This document shows, piece after piece, positions 24,987 through 33,315 of a DNA stretch of 64,000 bases. The stretch spans positions 3,162,001 to 3,226,000 of the forward strand of contig NZ_CP109994.1 of NCBI RefSeq assembly GCF_025947065.1, in the 5' to 3' direction. A program made the translations under genes and the position numbers. Below the pieces are notes generated by a model, which was given only the letters and a program-made list of their open reading frames with translations, was not told the origin of the DNA and did not search any database. Each line of letters opens with the position of its first letter. Positions within the stretch are counted from its first letter, which is position 1. This DNA comes from Flavobacterium sp. N1736. Lineage in GTDB: Bacteria; Bacteroidota; Bacteroidia; Flavobacteriales; Flavobacteriaceae.

Positions 24987-27836
24987 ATGAAAACAGATGC
25001 TTTTGCTTTAAGACACATTGGCCCAAGAGAAACAGATCTTCAACACATGTTACAAACTATTGGAGTTGAATCGATCGAACAACTTGTTTACGAAACCCTT
25101 CCGGATGACATTCGTTTAAAAGCACCTTTGAATTTGGATCCTGCCATGACAGAATACGAATTCGCAAATCATATTCAGGAATTAGGAAAGAAAAACAAAG
25201 TATTCAAATCGTATATTGGTTTAGGCTATCATCCAACTATCGTTCCGGCACCAATTCAAAGAAATATCTTCGAAAATCCGGGATGGTATACTGCTTATAC
25301 ACCTTATCAGGCAGAAATTGCTCAAGGTCGTCTTGAGGCAATTTTAAATTTCCAAACTACTGTTATCGAATTAACAGGAATGGAAATTGCAAACGCTTCT
25401 TTATTAGATGAAGGAACTGCTGCTGCCGAAGCAATGGCTTTATTATTTGATGTTCGCACACGTGACCAAAAGAAAAACAATACAAACAAATTCTTCGTTT
25501 CTGAAGAAATTTTACCACAAACTTTATCAATCCTGCAAACGCGTTCAACTCCTATTGGAATTGAATTAGTTGTTGGGAACCACGAAAACTTTGATTTTTC
25601 TAATGAGTTTTTTGGAGCCATTTTACAATATCCGGGAAAATACGGGCAGGTAAACGATTATAATGCTTTTGTTGCCAAAGCAAAAGAAAATGAAATAAAA
25701 GTAGCCTTTGCTGCTGATATTTTATCATTAGCTGCTTTAACTTCTCCGGGAGAAATGGGAGCTGCAGTTGTTGTTGGAACTACACAGCGATTTGGTATAC
25801 CAATGGGTTATGGTGGTCCTCACGCTGCTTTTTTTGCCACTAAAGACGAATACAAGCGATCTATGCCAGGTCGTATTATTGGAGTTTCTATTGATGTAAA
25901 CGGAAATCGCGCTTTACGTATGGCATTAGGAACTCGTGAGCAGCACATTAAACGTGAAAAAGCAACTTCAAATATTTGTACCGCTCAGGTTTTATTAGCG
26001 GTTATGGCAGGAATGTATGCGGTTTACCACGGACCAAAAGGATTACAATACATTGCAAATAAAGTTCACGCATCGGCAGTTACTACTGCTGAAGCTTTAA
26101 ATAAACTAGGCGTTTTTCAAACCAATACAGCTTACTTTGATACTATTTTAGTAAAAGCAGATGCTCAAAAAGTAAAAGCAATTGCTGAGAAAAACGAAGT
26201 AAACTTTTACTATGTTGATGCCGATACGATTTCTATTTCGTTCAACGAAACAACTTCAATTAAAGACATCAACCAAATTATTGCCATTTTTGCTGAGGCT
26301 TTAGGAAAAGAAACTTTTACTGTTGCTGAATTAGCAACTGCAAGTCAATTACCTGCTTCATTAGAAAGAACGTCATCTTTCTTAACGCATGATGTATTCA
26401 ACAACCATCATTCAGAAAGTCAGATAATGCGTTACATCAAAAAATTAGAACGTAAAGATTTATCGTTGAATCATTCCATGATTTCATTAGGTTCTTGTAC
26501 GATGAAATTAAACGCAGCTTCGGAAATGTTGCCTTTATCAATGCCAAACTGGAACAGCATTCACCCTTTTGCACCAGTAGAACAAGCAGAAGGTTATATC
26601 ACAATGCTTAAAAAATTAGAGCAGCAATTAAACGTAATTACAGGATTTGCCGGAACTACATTACAGCCTAATTCAGGAGCTCAGGGAGAATATGCAGGTT
26701 TAATGGCTATTCGTGCTTACCATTTATCGAGAAACGAAAGTCACCGTAATGTATGTTTAATTCCTTCATCGGCTCACGGAACAAATCCTGCTTCTGCAGC
26801 GATGGCCGGAATGAAAATTATTGTTACTAAAACGACTCCGGAAGGAAACATTGATGTAGAAGATTTGAGAGAAAAAGCGATTGAACACAAAGATGATTTA
26901 TCTTGTTTAATGGTAACGTATCCTTCTACACACGGAGTTTTCGAATCTTCGATTATTGAAATCACTAAATTAATCCACGACAATGGCGGATTAGTATATA
27001 TGGATGGTGCAAACATGAACGCGCAAGTTGGATTAACAAATCCTGCTACAATTGGTGCTGATGTTTGTCACTTAAACTTACACAAAACATTCGCTATTCC
27101 TCACGGTGGTGGCGGACCTGGTGTTGGACCTATTTGTGTGAACGAAAAACTGGTTCCGTTTTTACCAACAAACCCAATCTTAAAAGTTGGCGGCGAACAA
27201 GCTATTACAGCTATTTCATCTGCACCTTACGGATCAGCTTTAGTATGTTTAATTTCTTACGGTTACATCACAATGATGGGTGCCGAAGGATTAAAAAGTG
27301 CTACAGAGCATGCTATTTTGAACGCAAACTATATGAAATCCCGTTTCGAAGGACACTACCCAATTCTTTATACCGGAGAATGCGGAAGAGCGGCTCACGA
27401 AATGATTTTAGATTGTCGTTCGTTTAAAGAAAACGGAATTGAAGTTGGTGATATCGCAAAACGTTTAATGGATTACGGTTTTCACGCTCCTACAGTTTCT
27501 TTCCCTGTAGCAGGAACTTTAATGATTGAACCTACTGAATCTGAAGATTTAGCAGAGTTAGATCGTTTTTGTGATGCAATGATTTCTATCAGAAAAGAAA
27601 TTGAAGCTGCAACAGCCGATGATAAAAATAATGTATTAAAAAATGCACCTCACACATTGGCAATGTTAACTACAGATACTTGGAATTTTCCTTATACCAG
27701 AGAAAAAGCGGCTTACCCATTAGAATACATCGCTGAAAATAAATTTTGGCCATCAGTTCGTCGTGTAGATGACGCTTACGGTGACAGAAACTTAGTTTGC
27801 AGCTGTGCTCCTATCGAAGCTTACATGGAAAACTAA
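24987..27836 (+). CDS. gcvP: Glycine dehydrogenase (decarboxylating), P protein of the glycine cleavage system
   Basis: The full-length 949-residue single-chain P protein decarboxylates glycine with PLP and transfers the aminomethyl group to lipoyl-GcvH. The N-terminal half (RHIGPRETDLQHML, about 9-22; PYQAEIAQGRLEAILNFQT) and C-terminal half are both intact. The PLP lysine lies in HLNLHKTFAIPHGGGGPG at about Lys700. Length fits the fused form (about 950), unlike the split GcvPA/GcvPB. GcvT and GcvH are not adjacent. It is monocistronic with a strong terminator. Confidence 0.97.
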   Translation: MKTDAFALRHIGPRETDLQHMLQTIGVESIEQLVYETLPDDIRLKAPLNLDPAMTEYEFANHIQELGKKNKVFKSYIGLGYHPTIVPAPIQRNIFENPGWYTAYTPYQAEIAQGRLEAILNFQTTVIELTGMEIANASLLDEGTAAAEAMALLFDVRTRDQKKNNTNKFFVSEEILPQTLSILQTRSTPIGIELVVGNHENFDFSNEFFGAILQYPGKYGQVNDYNAFVAKAKENEIKVAFAADILSLAALTSPGEMGAAVVVGTTQRFGIPMGYGGPHAAFFATKDEYKRSMPGRIIGVSIDVNGNRALRMALGTREQHIKREKATSNICTAQVLLAVMAGMYAVYHGPKGLQYIANKVHASAVTTAEALNKLGVFQTNTAYFDTILVKADAQKVKAIAEKNEVNFYYVDADTISISFNETTSIKDINQIIAIFAEALGKETFTVAELATASQLPASLERTSSFLTHDVFNNHHSESQIMRYIKKLERKDLSLNHSMISLGSCTMKLNAASEMLPLSMPNWNSIHPFAPVEQAEGYITMLKKLEQQLNVITGFAGTTLQPNSGAQGEYAGLMAIRAYHLSRNESHRNVCLIPSSAHGTNPASAAMAGMKIIVTKTTPEGNIDVEDLREKAIEHKDDLSCLMVTYPSTHGVFESSIIEITKLIHDNGGLVYMDGANMNAQVGLTNPATIGADVCHLNLHKTFAIPHGGGGPGVGPICVNEKLVPFLPTNPILKVGGEQAITAISSAPYGSALVCLISYGYITMMGAEGLKSATEHAILNANYMKSRFEGHYPILYTGECGRAAHEMILDCRSFKENGIEVGDIAKRLMDYGFHAPTVSFPVAGTLMIEPTESEDLAELDRFCDAMISIRKEIEAATADDKNNVLKNAPHTLAMLTTDTWNFPYTREKAAYPLEYIAENKFWPSVRRVDDAYGDRNLVCSCAPIEAYMEN

Positions 27837-27865
27837 GAAATAAATTTTCTTTTAAATACTATTCC

Positions 27866-27905
27866 AAACCCGACAGGTTTTAAAACCTGTCGGGTTTTTT
27901 ATTTA
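27866..27905 (+). terminator. Terminator of gcvP
   Basis: AAACCCGACAGGTTTT pairs perfectly with AAAACCTGTCGGGTTT and is followed by TTTATTT. It is the most complete member of the CCCGACAGG hairpin family. Confidence 0.88.
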
Positions 27906-27915
27906 ATTGTTTTTT

Positions 27916-27985
27916 GTTTCAGGTTTCAAGTTTCATGTTCCAATATAACGTGAAACCTGAAACTTGAAACTTGAAACTTGAAACT
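27916..27985. repeat. Heptamer (TGAAACT) tandem and inverted repeat
   Basis: Three GTTTCAn units (27916-27936) face five TGAAACY units in tandem at 27951-27985 (one TGAAACC, four TGAAACT). The unit count could vary by slippage, and the two halves can pair. Confidence 0.75.
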
Positions 27986-28269
27986 TTTTTAAAACCTTCC
28001 ACTTTTCATTTTCAACACTTTTCTAATCTTCCGTTTCATTTGTAACAAATCAAAAATGAATTTGAAAATTATGCAAAATAAAAATAAGTCCAAAAACAAA
28101 TCGCAAACGTTTGAAATCTTGGTAAAATCATAAAATCATTAGAAAATAAACAATATATTCAGAAAAAAATTACTATTTGATAATTATATGCATGCATAGT
28201 ATTTTTTATGATAGTTATCATAATTTTATTTATAATTTAGCCCTAAATTTATTGGATAATTAAGGAATA

Positions 28270-29328
28270 ATGAAAATAAAAATTATAGGTATCGGGAGCT
28301 ATATTCCTAATAAAGAAGTTAAGAATACTGACTTTGACAAGCATGTTTTTTTGAATGAAGACGGAACTCCTTTTGGTTATCCGAATGAAGTTGTCATTAA
28401 TAAGTTCAAAGGTATAACCGGAATTGAAAATCGCCGTTATGCCGAAGATCACCATACATCATCGGATTTAGCCTATTTTGCAGCCGAAAAAGCACTTGAA
28501 AATGCTAATATCGACCGTGAAACTTTAGATTACATCATTTTTGCACACAATTTTGGTGATGTAAAAACTGGAACAAATCAATCAGATATTCTACCTAGTT
28601 TAGCAACACGTGTTAAAAATAAATTAGACATTAAAAATCCTAAATGTGTTGCTTACGATATTCTTTTTGGATGTCCGGGCTGGATTGAAGGTGTTTTGCA
28701 AGCCAATGCATTCATTAAATCCGGAATGGCAAAACGTGTTTTGGTAATTGGTGCCGAAACCTTATCAAGGGTTGTAGATGATCATGATCGTGATTCTATG
28801 ATATATTCTGATGGAGCCGGAGCTTCAATTTTAGAAGCTTCTGATGATGAAGCCGGATTATTATCGTACGAAAGTGCTACTTTTGCCAATGATGAAGCCA
28901 ACTTTTTATACTTCGGAAAATCATATAATCCAGATTTAGATCCGGATATTAAATACATTAAAATGTACGGCCGTAAAATCTACGAATTTGCTTTAAGCCA
29001 GGTTCCATGCGCCATGAAAAACTGTTTAGATAAAAGCGGAATCGGAATTGATGAGGTAAAAAAGATCTTAATTCATCAGGCAAACGAAAAAATGGACGAA
29101 GCAATTATCGCACGTTTCTACAAGCTTTACGACAAAACTGCACCGGAAAACATTATGCCAATGAGTATTCATGATTTAGGAAACTCAAGCGTTGCAACTG
29201 TACCAACTTTATACGATCTTTTGATACAGGGAAAACTGGAAAATCACGAAATTAACAAAGGCGATGTTGTTATTTTTGCCTCTGTAGGAGCAGGAATGAA
29301 CGTTAACGCATTTGTATACAGATATTAG
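28270..29328 (+). CDS. 3-oxoacyl-ACP synthase III family protein (FabH-like)
   Basis: The 352-residue thiolase-fold enzyme keeps the catalytic triad: Cys135 in FGCPGW, His269 in LIHQAN and Asn305 in LGNSSVAT. The family start GIGSYIPNKEV and late GAGMNVNAFVYRY are present. FabH condenses acyl-CoA with malonyl-ACP; the segment TSSDLAYFAAEKALENA and about 352 residues (standard FabH about 317-335) leave the exact acyl substrate open. It stands alone, not in a fab cluster, so it may be a specialised or second KAS III. A hairpin repeat and a terminator follow. Confidence 0.88.
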   Translation: MKIKIIGIGSYIPNKEVKNTDFDKHVFLNEDGTPFGYPNEVVINKFKGITGIENRRYAEDHHTSSDLAYFAAEKALENANIDRETLDYIIFAHNFGDVKTGTNQSDILPSLATRVKNKLDIKNPKCVAYDILFGCPGWIEGVLQANAFIKSGMAKRVLVIGAETLSRVVDDHDRDSMIYSDGAGASILEASDDEAGLLSYESATFANDEANFLYFGKSYNPDLDPDIKYIKMYGRKIYEFALSQVPCAMKNCLDKSGIGIDEVKKILIHQANEKMDEAIIARFYKLYDKTAPENIMPMSIHDLGNSSVATVPTLYDLLIQGKLENHEINKGDVVIFASVGAGMNVNAFVYRY

Positions 29329-29420
29329 TTTTCAGTCGCAGTTCTCAGTTTAAAGTCGCAGTATTCAGTCGCAGTTCTATAGATTGTAAACTGATCACTG
29401 CGACTGAATACTGTAAACTA
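29326..29420. repeat. CAGTCGCAGT-family inverted repeat after the KAS III-like gene
   Basis: Three GTCGCAGT units (29335-29375) face ACTGCGACTGAATACTG (29397-29413), flanked by TTAGTTTTCAG and CTGTAAACTA. As at purE, the gene's TAG stop codon (29326-29328) lies in the outermost part of the repeat. Confidence 0.7.
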
Positions 29421-29423
29421 AAA

Positions 29424-29457
29424 AAAAAGTCCGCATTTTAAAATGCGGACTTTTTAG
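29424..29457 (+). terminator. Terminator after the KAS III-like gene
   Basis: AAAAAGTCCGCATTTT pairs perfectly with AAAATGCGGACTTTTT. It directly abuts the TATATTTG element of the next gene. Confidence 0.85.
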
Positions 29458-29465
29458 TATATTTG
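29458..29465 (+). promoter_or_regulatory. Putative -7 element of the methyltransferase gene
   Basis: TATATTTG is a perfect TAnnTTTG match immediately after the terminator; a -33 box would lie inside the terminator stem. Confidence 0.45.
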
Positions 29466-29489
29466 CGACCTAATTATAAAACCAAGAAC

Positions 29490-29516
29490 GAGAGATTCTT
29501 TCGTTCCTCGCAACGA
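29490..29516. repeat. Solo half of the GAGATTCTTCGTTCCTC repeat
   Basis: GAGATTCTTTCGTTCCTCGC resembles the right arms of the elements at 47027-47116 and 56821-56927. It ends 2 bp before the methyltransferase ATG, so it forms the untranslated leader. Confidence 0.6.
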
Positions 29517-29518
29517 CT

Positions 29519-30046
29519 ATGTACGAAAAAACGTTTCCAAATAAAAGATTCAAACTTACATTAGAGTTTTTACAAAAACACGTTAATACATCAGAAACTA
29601 TTTTTGATTTTGGTGTACCAAATCCATTTTCTAAAATAATGGAAGAAAACGGTTATACCGTAAAAAACACAAAAGGAGAAGATTTAGACAACGATCAAAC
29701 GGCGCTACAAACCGAAGATTATACTGTTTTTACTGCGTTTGAAATTTTCGAACACTTGCTAAATCCGTACACAATTCTGGAAAACGTAAAATGTGATAAA
29801 TTGCTAATTTCAATTCCGTTACGTTTATGGTTTTCGCCGGCATATCGTTCAAAAACAGATATGTGGGACAGACATTACCATGAATTTGAAGATTGGCAAT
29901 TAGACTGGCTTTTAGAAAAAACAGGCTGGAAAATAACCGATCGTCAAAAATTTACACATCCGGTAAAAAAGTTTGGGTTCAGACCATTATTAAGATATTT
30001 CACTCCAAGATATTATATCGTTGTGGCAGAAAAAATTCATAATTAA
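29519..30046 (+). CDS. Class I SAM-dependent methyltransferase-like protein
   Basis: The 175-residue protein has a shortened methyltransferase domain: IFDFGVPNPFSKIMEENGY (about 28-46) in place of the usual glycine-rich loop, then AFEIFEHLLNPY (about 77-88), typical of the Methyltransf_23/11 group. The glycine loop is weak (DFGVPNP), so SAM binding is not certain. The C-terminus has a basic aromatic patch. It is followed 24 bp later by a glycosyltransferase gene, suggesting work on a glycan or lipid-linked sugar. Confidence 0.7.
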   Translation: MYEKTFPNKRFKLTLEFLQKHVNTSETIFDFGVPNPFSKIMEENGYTVKNTKGEDLDNDQTALQTEDYTVFTAFEIFEHLLNPYTILENVKCDKLLISIPLRLWFSPAYRSKTDMWDRHYHEFEDWQLDWLLEKTGWKITDRQKFTHPVKKFGFRPLLRYFTPRYYIVVAEKIHN

Positions 30047-30070
30047 TAATTTACAATTAATAATTATTTT

Positions 30071-30919
30071 ATGAAATATTACATCGTCATTCCCGCGCAT
30101 AACGAACAGGATTTAATTGGTCTGACCTTACAGTCTTTAGTTTCACAAACAGTTTTACCTTCAAAAATTGTTGTTGTAAATGACAATTCAACAGATAAAA
30201 CAGAAGAAATTGTGTTGGGTTTTGCAAAGGAAAATACGTTTATTTCAGTTGTAAATAAAACTTCAGACGCTATTCATATGCCTGGAAGCAAAGTGATTCA
30301 GGCTTTTCAGAAAGGTTTTGAAACTTTAGATGCTGAATATGATATTATTGTAAAAATAGACGGCGACTTAATTTTTCCACCAAATTATTTTGAAACAATC
30401 ATATCTCATTTTCAATCTGATCCAAAAATTGGAATGGCAGGAGGATTTTGCTACATTGAAAAAAATGGCGATTGGGTTTTAGAAAACCTGACAGATAAAG
30501 ATCATATTCGCGGTGCATTGAAAGCGTACAGAAAAGAAACTTTCCTGCAAATTGGAGGTTTAAAACCCGCAATGGGCTGGGATACTGTAGACGAATTGCT
30601 TTGTAAATATTACGACTGGAAAATAGTTACAGATGCTTCGTTACACGTAAAACATCTTAAACCAACTGGTGCAAATTATAACAAAACAGCGCGTTATAAA
30701 CAAGGAGAAGCCTTTTATACTTTGGGCTACGGCTTTTTAATAACATCAATTGCATCGGCAAAGCTGGCGATGATGAAGAAAAAACCATTCTTATTTTTTG
30801 ATTATATTAAAGGATTCTTGAAAGCTAAAAAAGCTAAAACTCCTTTATTGGTTACCCCCGAACAAGCTAAATTTATAAGAAATTATCGTTTACAAAAAAT
30901 GAAAGAGAAGCTTTTCTAG
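30071..30919 (+). CDS. Glycosyltransferase family 2
   Basis: The 282-residue GT-A enzyme begins YIVIPAHNEQDLIGLTLQSL. The nucleotide-binding DDNST-like segment is VVNDNSTDKTEE (about 36-47), and the metal-binding DxD is in KIDGDLIFPP (about 96-105). A later RGALKAYRKETFLQIGGLKP (about 145-164) is the acceptor-side block. No C-terminal membrane helix is obvious. The donor sugar is unknown. It is probably co-transcribed with the upstream methyltransferase gene. Confidence 0.88.
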   Translation: MKYYIVIPAHNEQDLIGLTLQSLVSQTVLPSKIVVVNDNSTDKTEEIVLGFAKENTFISVVNKTSDAIHMPGSKVIQAFQKGFETLDAEYDIIVKIDGDLIFPPNYFETIISHFQSDPKIGMAGGFCYIEKNGDWVLENLTDKDHIRGALKAYRKETFLQIGGLKPAMGWDTVDELLCKYYDWKIVTDASLHVKHLKPTGANYNKTARYKQGEAFYTLGYGFLITSIASAKLAMMKKKPFLFFDYIKGFLKAKKAKTPLLVTPEQAKFIRNYRLQKMKEKLF

Positions 30920-30929
30920 TTTTTAAACT

Positions 30930-30965
30930 TAAAAAACTGCAAACTGAAACTGTAAACTGTAAACT
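30930..30965. repeat. TGTAAAC-type tandem repeat
   Basis: AAACTGCAAACTGAAACTGT and then TGTAAACTGTAAACT form a run of about five 7-nt units, close in word to the CAGT and TGAAACT repeats. It lies between the GT2 gene and the MlaE gene. Confidence 0.5.
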
Positions 30966-30996
30966 AATCCTTAATTTAGCCAATATTTGTAAACTT

Positions 30997-31746
30997 ATGA
31001 TGCTAATACGTTACTTATCTCAAATAGGAAGATATTTTTTAATGCTGAAAGAAATTTTTAATAAACAGACCAAATGGCCTGTAATGAGAAATTTAATTTT
31101 CAAAGAAATCGATGATTTAATTATTGACTCACTTGGTATCGTTTGCTTTATCTCTTTCTTCGTAGGAGGAGTTGTTGCCATCCAGACGGCATTGAACTTA
31201 ACTAATCCGTTAATTCCCAAATATTTAATTGGTTTTGCCACACGTCAATCTGTAATTTTGGAGTTTGCTCCTACTTTTATCTCGGTTATTATGGCGGGAA
31301 AAATGGGATCATTTATTACTTCAAGTATTGGTACAATGCGCGTTACAGAACAAATTGACGCCTTAGAAGTTATGGGTGTAAACTCACTTAACTACTTGGT
31401 TTTTCCTAAAATAATCGCATTACTTTTATATCCTTTTGTTATTGGAATCAGTATGTTTTTAGGGATTTTTGGAGGTTGGCTTGCCGGTGTTTACGGAGGT
31501 TTTACCACAAGTGTTGAATTCATAAATGGAGCACAAATGGAATTTATTCCGTTTCATATCGTATATGCTTTTATCAAAACTTTAATCTTCGCGATGTTAT
31601 TGGCAACAATTCCGTCATTTCATGGTTATTATATGAAAGGCGGAGCTTTAGAAGTAGGAAAAGCAAGTACCGTATCGTTTGTTTGGACATCTGTTTCGAT
31701 CATTCTTTTTAATTATATACTAACACAATTGTTACTGGGATCATGA
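30997..31746 (+). CDS. mlaE: MlaE-type ABC transporter permease (lipid transport)
   Basis: The 249-residue integral membrane protein has about five helices. The signature block PRVTEQIDALEVMGVN-like segment (GTMRVTEQIDALEVMGVNSLNYLVFPK, about 112-138) is the diagnostic MlaE interface sequence. By family knowledge MlaE with MlaF moves phospholipids between the inner and outer membranes. Its last codon overlaps the next start (ATGA), so the pair is translationally coupled. No mlaD or mlaB is adjacent. Confidence 0.92.
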   Translation: MMLIRYLSQIGRYFLMLKEIFNKQTKWPVMRNLIFKEIDDLIIDSLGIVCFISFFVGGVVAIQTALNLTNPLIPKYLIGFATRQSVILEFAPTFISVIMAGKMGSFITSSIGTMRVTEQIDALEVMGVNSLNYLVFPKIIALLLYPFVIGISMFLGIFGGWLAGVYGGFTTSVEFINGAQMEFIPFHIVYAFIKTLIFAMLLATIPSFHGYYMKGGALEVGKASTVSFVWTSVSIILFNYILTQLLLGS

Positions 31747-32507
31747 TAGAAGTAAAAAATTTAGAAAAATCATTTGGAGATAGTAAAGTTCTAAAAGGGA
31801 TTTCGACAGTTTTTGAAACTGGAAAAACCAACTTAATTATTGGACAAAGTGGATCGGGAAAAACGGTTCTGTTAAAAAGTTTATTAGGTATTCATACGCC
31901 TGATGCAGGAACTATTGAATTTGACGGACGTGTATATTCTGACTTAAATCCGGATGAAAAAAGAGAATTAAGAACTGAAATTGGAATGGTTTTTCAAGGA
32001 AGTGCTTTATTTGATTCGATGACTGTTCAGGAAAATGTTGCTTTCCCTTTAAAGATGTTTACCAGCGACAATAAAGCTAAAATACAAGAACGTGTCGATT
32101 TTGTTCTAGAAAGGGTAAACTTGGTTGATGCGCATAAAAAATTACCATCAGAGATTTCAGGAGGTATGCAAAAACGTGTGGCAATTGCCCGCGCGATTGT
32201 AAATAATCCTAAATATTTATTTTGTGATGAACCTAACTCAGGTTTAGATCCAAATACCTCAACTTTGATTGATAACCTGATTAAGGAAATTACCGAAGAA
32301 TACAATATTACAACTGTAATTAACACACACGATATGAACTCGGTAATGGAAATTGGTGAGAATATCGTATTCCTAAAAAAAGGACTAAAAGCGTGGCAGG
32401 GAACTAAAGAAGAAATTTTTAGAACCGACAATAAAGATATTGTAAAGTTTGTTTACTCTTCAAATCTGTTTAAAAAAGTAAGAGAAGCGTATTTGAGAGA
32501 AGGATAA
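31743..32507 (+). CDS. mlaF: MlaF-type ABC transporter ATP-binding protein
   Basis: The 254-residue ATPase has Walker A GQSGSGKT (34-41), Q-loop MVFQGSALFDSMTVQENVAFP (about 78-98), signature ISGGMQKRVAIARAI (about 140-154) and Walker B LFCDEPNSGLDP (about 160-171). The SGGM signature is typical of MlaF. It couples to the MlaE permease by a 4-bp overlap. The C-terminal tail (KKVREAYLREG) is short. Expected role: powering phospholipid transport at the inner membrane. Confidence 0.94.
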   Translation: MIEVKNLEKSFGDSKVLKGISTVFETGKTNLIIGQSGSGKTVLLKSLLGIHTPDAGTIEFDGRVYSDLNPDEKRELRTEIGMVFQGSALFDSMTVQENVAFPLKMFTSDNKAKIQERVDFVLERVNLVDAHKKLPSEISGGMQKRVAIARAIVNNPKYLFCDEPNSGLDPNTSTLIDNLIKEITEEYNITTVINTHDMNSVMEIGENIVFLKKGLKAWQGTKEEIFRTDNKDIVKFVYSSNLFKKVREAYLREG

Positions 32508-32530
32508 AATTTTCTTGAAAATCTCATAAA

Positions 32531-32580
32531 AAAATCCAAATCCCAATACTTTTACAGTTGGAATTTGGATTTTTTATTTT
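32531..32580. terminator. Terminator hairpin, copy 1 of a pair flanking the next gene
   Basis: AAAATCCAAATCCCAA (32531-32546) faces TTGGAATTTGGATTTT (32559-32574), followed by T residues. A nearly identical hairpin lies at 33253-33297. Confidence 0.75.
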
Positions 32581-32601
32581 TTGGCATTTTTATTTTTTAT
32601 T

Positions 32602-33219
32602 CTAATATTCCTTAGAAAATCCAAACCCAATCGACAACCCTACTCCTATATAACTATTTTTAGAAATGTTGCCAAAAAGTTTTGCACCAATACTCGGTAT
32701 CAAAGCATTGTAAATTAATTTAGATCGTTTTTTCTTGTAAAACCATTTATAATTAACCTCAAAAGGAACACCGTAAAAGGTTTCATAATTTTGGTTATAA
32801 CCGTAAGTTTCTGCTTCCTCATCAACAAACCTTCTTCTTGAATCCAGATTATTACAACTTATTCCTGCAGAAATACTAACAGAACGTCGGTCAGACATCC
32901 ATCTTCTGCCGTACAACAAAGCATATTCAGAATTATCTTCAGATATATAATAACTTGGAACTGGGAAAAAAGGATTAATGTCATTTGAGATATATCCCGT
33001 TGCATTAGCGTATCTTAAACTAAAAAGACTTTTTTTATATTGATAATTCAATTCGGCGCCACTCGAAAAACCAAAATGATTCATTTGCGAAAAACCTCCA
33101 AATAATTCGGCATAAATAATTGGATTTGGTTTTTTATGCAATTCTCCGTCCGTTTGTTGTCCGGAAATTGAATTTGAAAGTGCTAAAACAAAAATAATGT
33201 TAAGTAGTTTTTTTATCAT
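32602..33219 (-). CDS. Hypothetical secreted/outer-membrane beta-rich protein
   Basis: I chose the ATG at 33219 (205 residues), because it starts a signal peptide (MIKKLLNIIFVLALSNSISGQ). The upstream in-frame reading to 33306 adds 29 residues without signal character and crosses the hairpin. The mature part is rich in alternating aromatic strands: PIIYAELFGGFSQMNHFGFSSGAELNYQYKKSLFSLRYANATG, and IGVGLSIGFGFSKEY at the end. This suggests a small outer-membrane barrel, but no family was recognised. It is flanked on both sides by nearly identical hairpins. Confidence 0.6.
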   Translation of the reverse strand: MIKKLLNIIFVLALSNSISGQQTDGELHKKPNPIIYAELFGGFSQMNHFGFSSGAELNYQYKKSLFSLRYANATGYISNDINPFFPVPSYYISEDNSEYALLYGRRWMSDRRSVSISAGISCNNLDSRRRFVDEEAETYGYNQNYETFYGVPFEVNYKWFYKKKRSKLIYNALIPSIGAKLFGNISKNSYIGVGLSIGFGFSKEY

Positions 33220-33252
33220 AATGAATCTAATATCTATTAATGGAATACAAAG

Positions 33253-33298
33253 AAAAATCCAAATCCCAAATTGCTTAGCATTGGAATTTGGATTTTTG
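33253..33298 (-). terminator. Terminator hairpin of the SprT-like gene, copy 2 of the pair
   Basis: AAAAATCCAAATCCCAA (33253-33269) faces TTGGAATTTGGATTTTT (33281-33297). It sits 18 bp after the stop codon of the SprT-like gene (minus strand). Confidence 0.7.
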
Positions 33299-33315
33299 CT
33301 ATTCAAATTTTTATT

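Larger units (their letters stand above)
27837..28269. other. 433-bp intergenic region between gcvP and the KAS III-like gene
   Basis: It holds the gcvP terminator and then a heptamer-repeat block (27916-27985). About 280 bp of AT-rich sequence without ORF follows, and it should carry the promoter of the next gene. No RNA gene recognised. Confidence 0.5.

Noticed and set aside
27065..27427. 120-codon ORF in another frame inside gcvP
   Set aside because: gcvP is intact through this stretch, including the PLP lysine, so this is a shadow reading and not a frameshift signal.
29490..29516. Riboswitch or leader RNA before the methyltransferase gene
   Set aside because: The leader is a half copy of a dispersed repeat (CTTCGTTCCTC) rather than a structured aptamer.
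30997..32507. Complete Mla transporter operon
   Set aside because: Only the permease and ATPase are present; no MCE-domain mlaD, mlaC or mlaB follows. The substrate-binding part must be encoded elsewhere if it exists.
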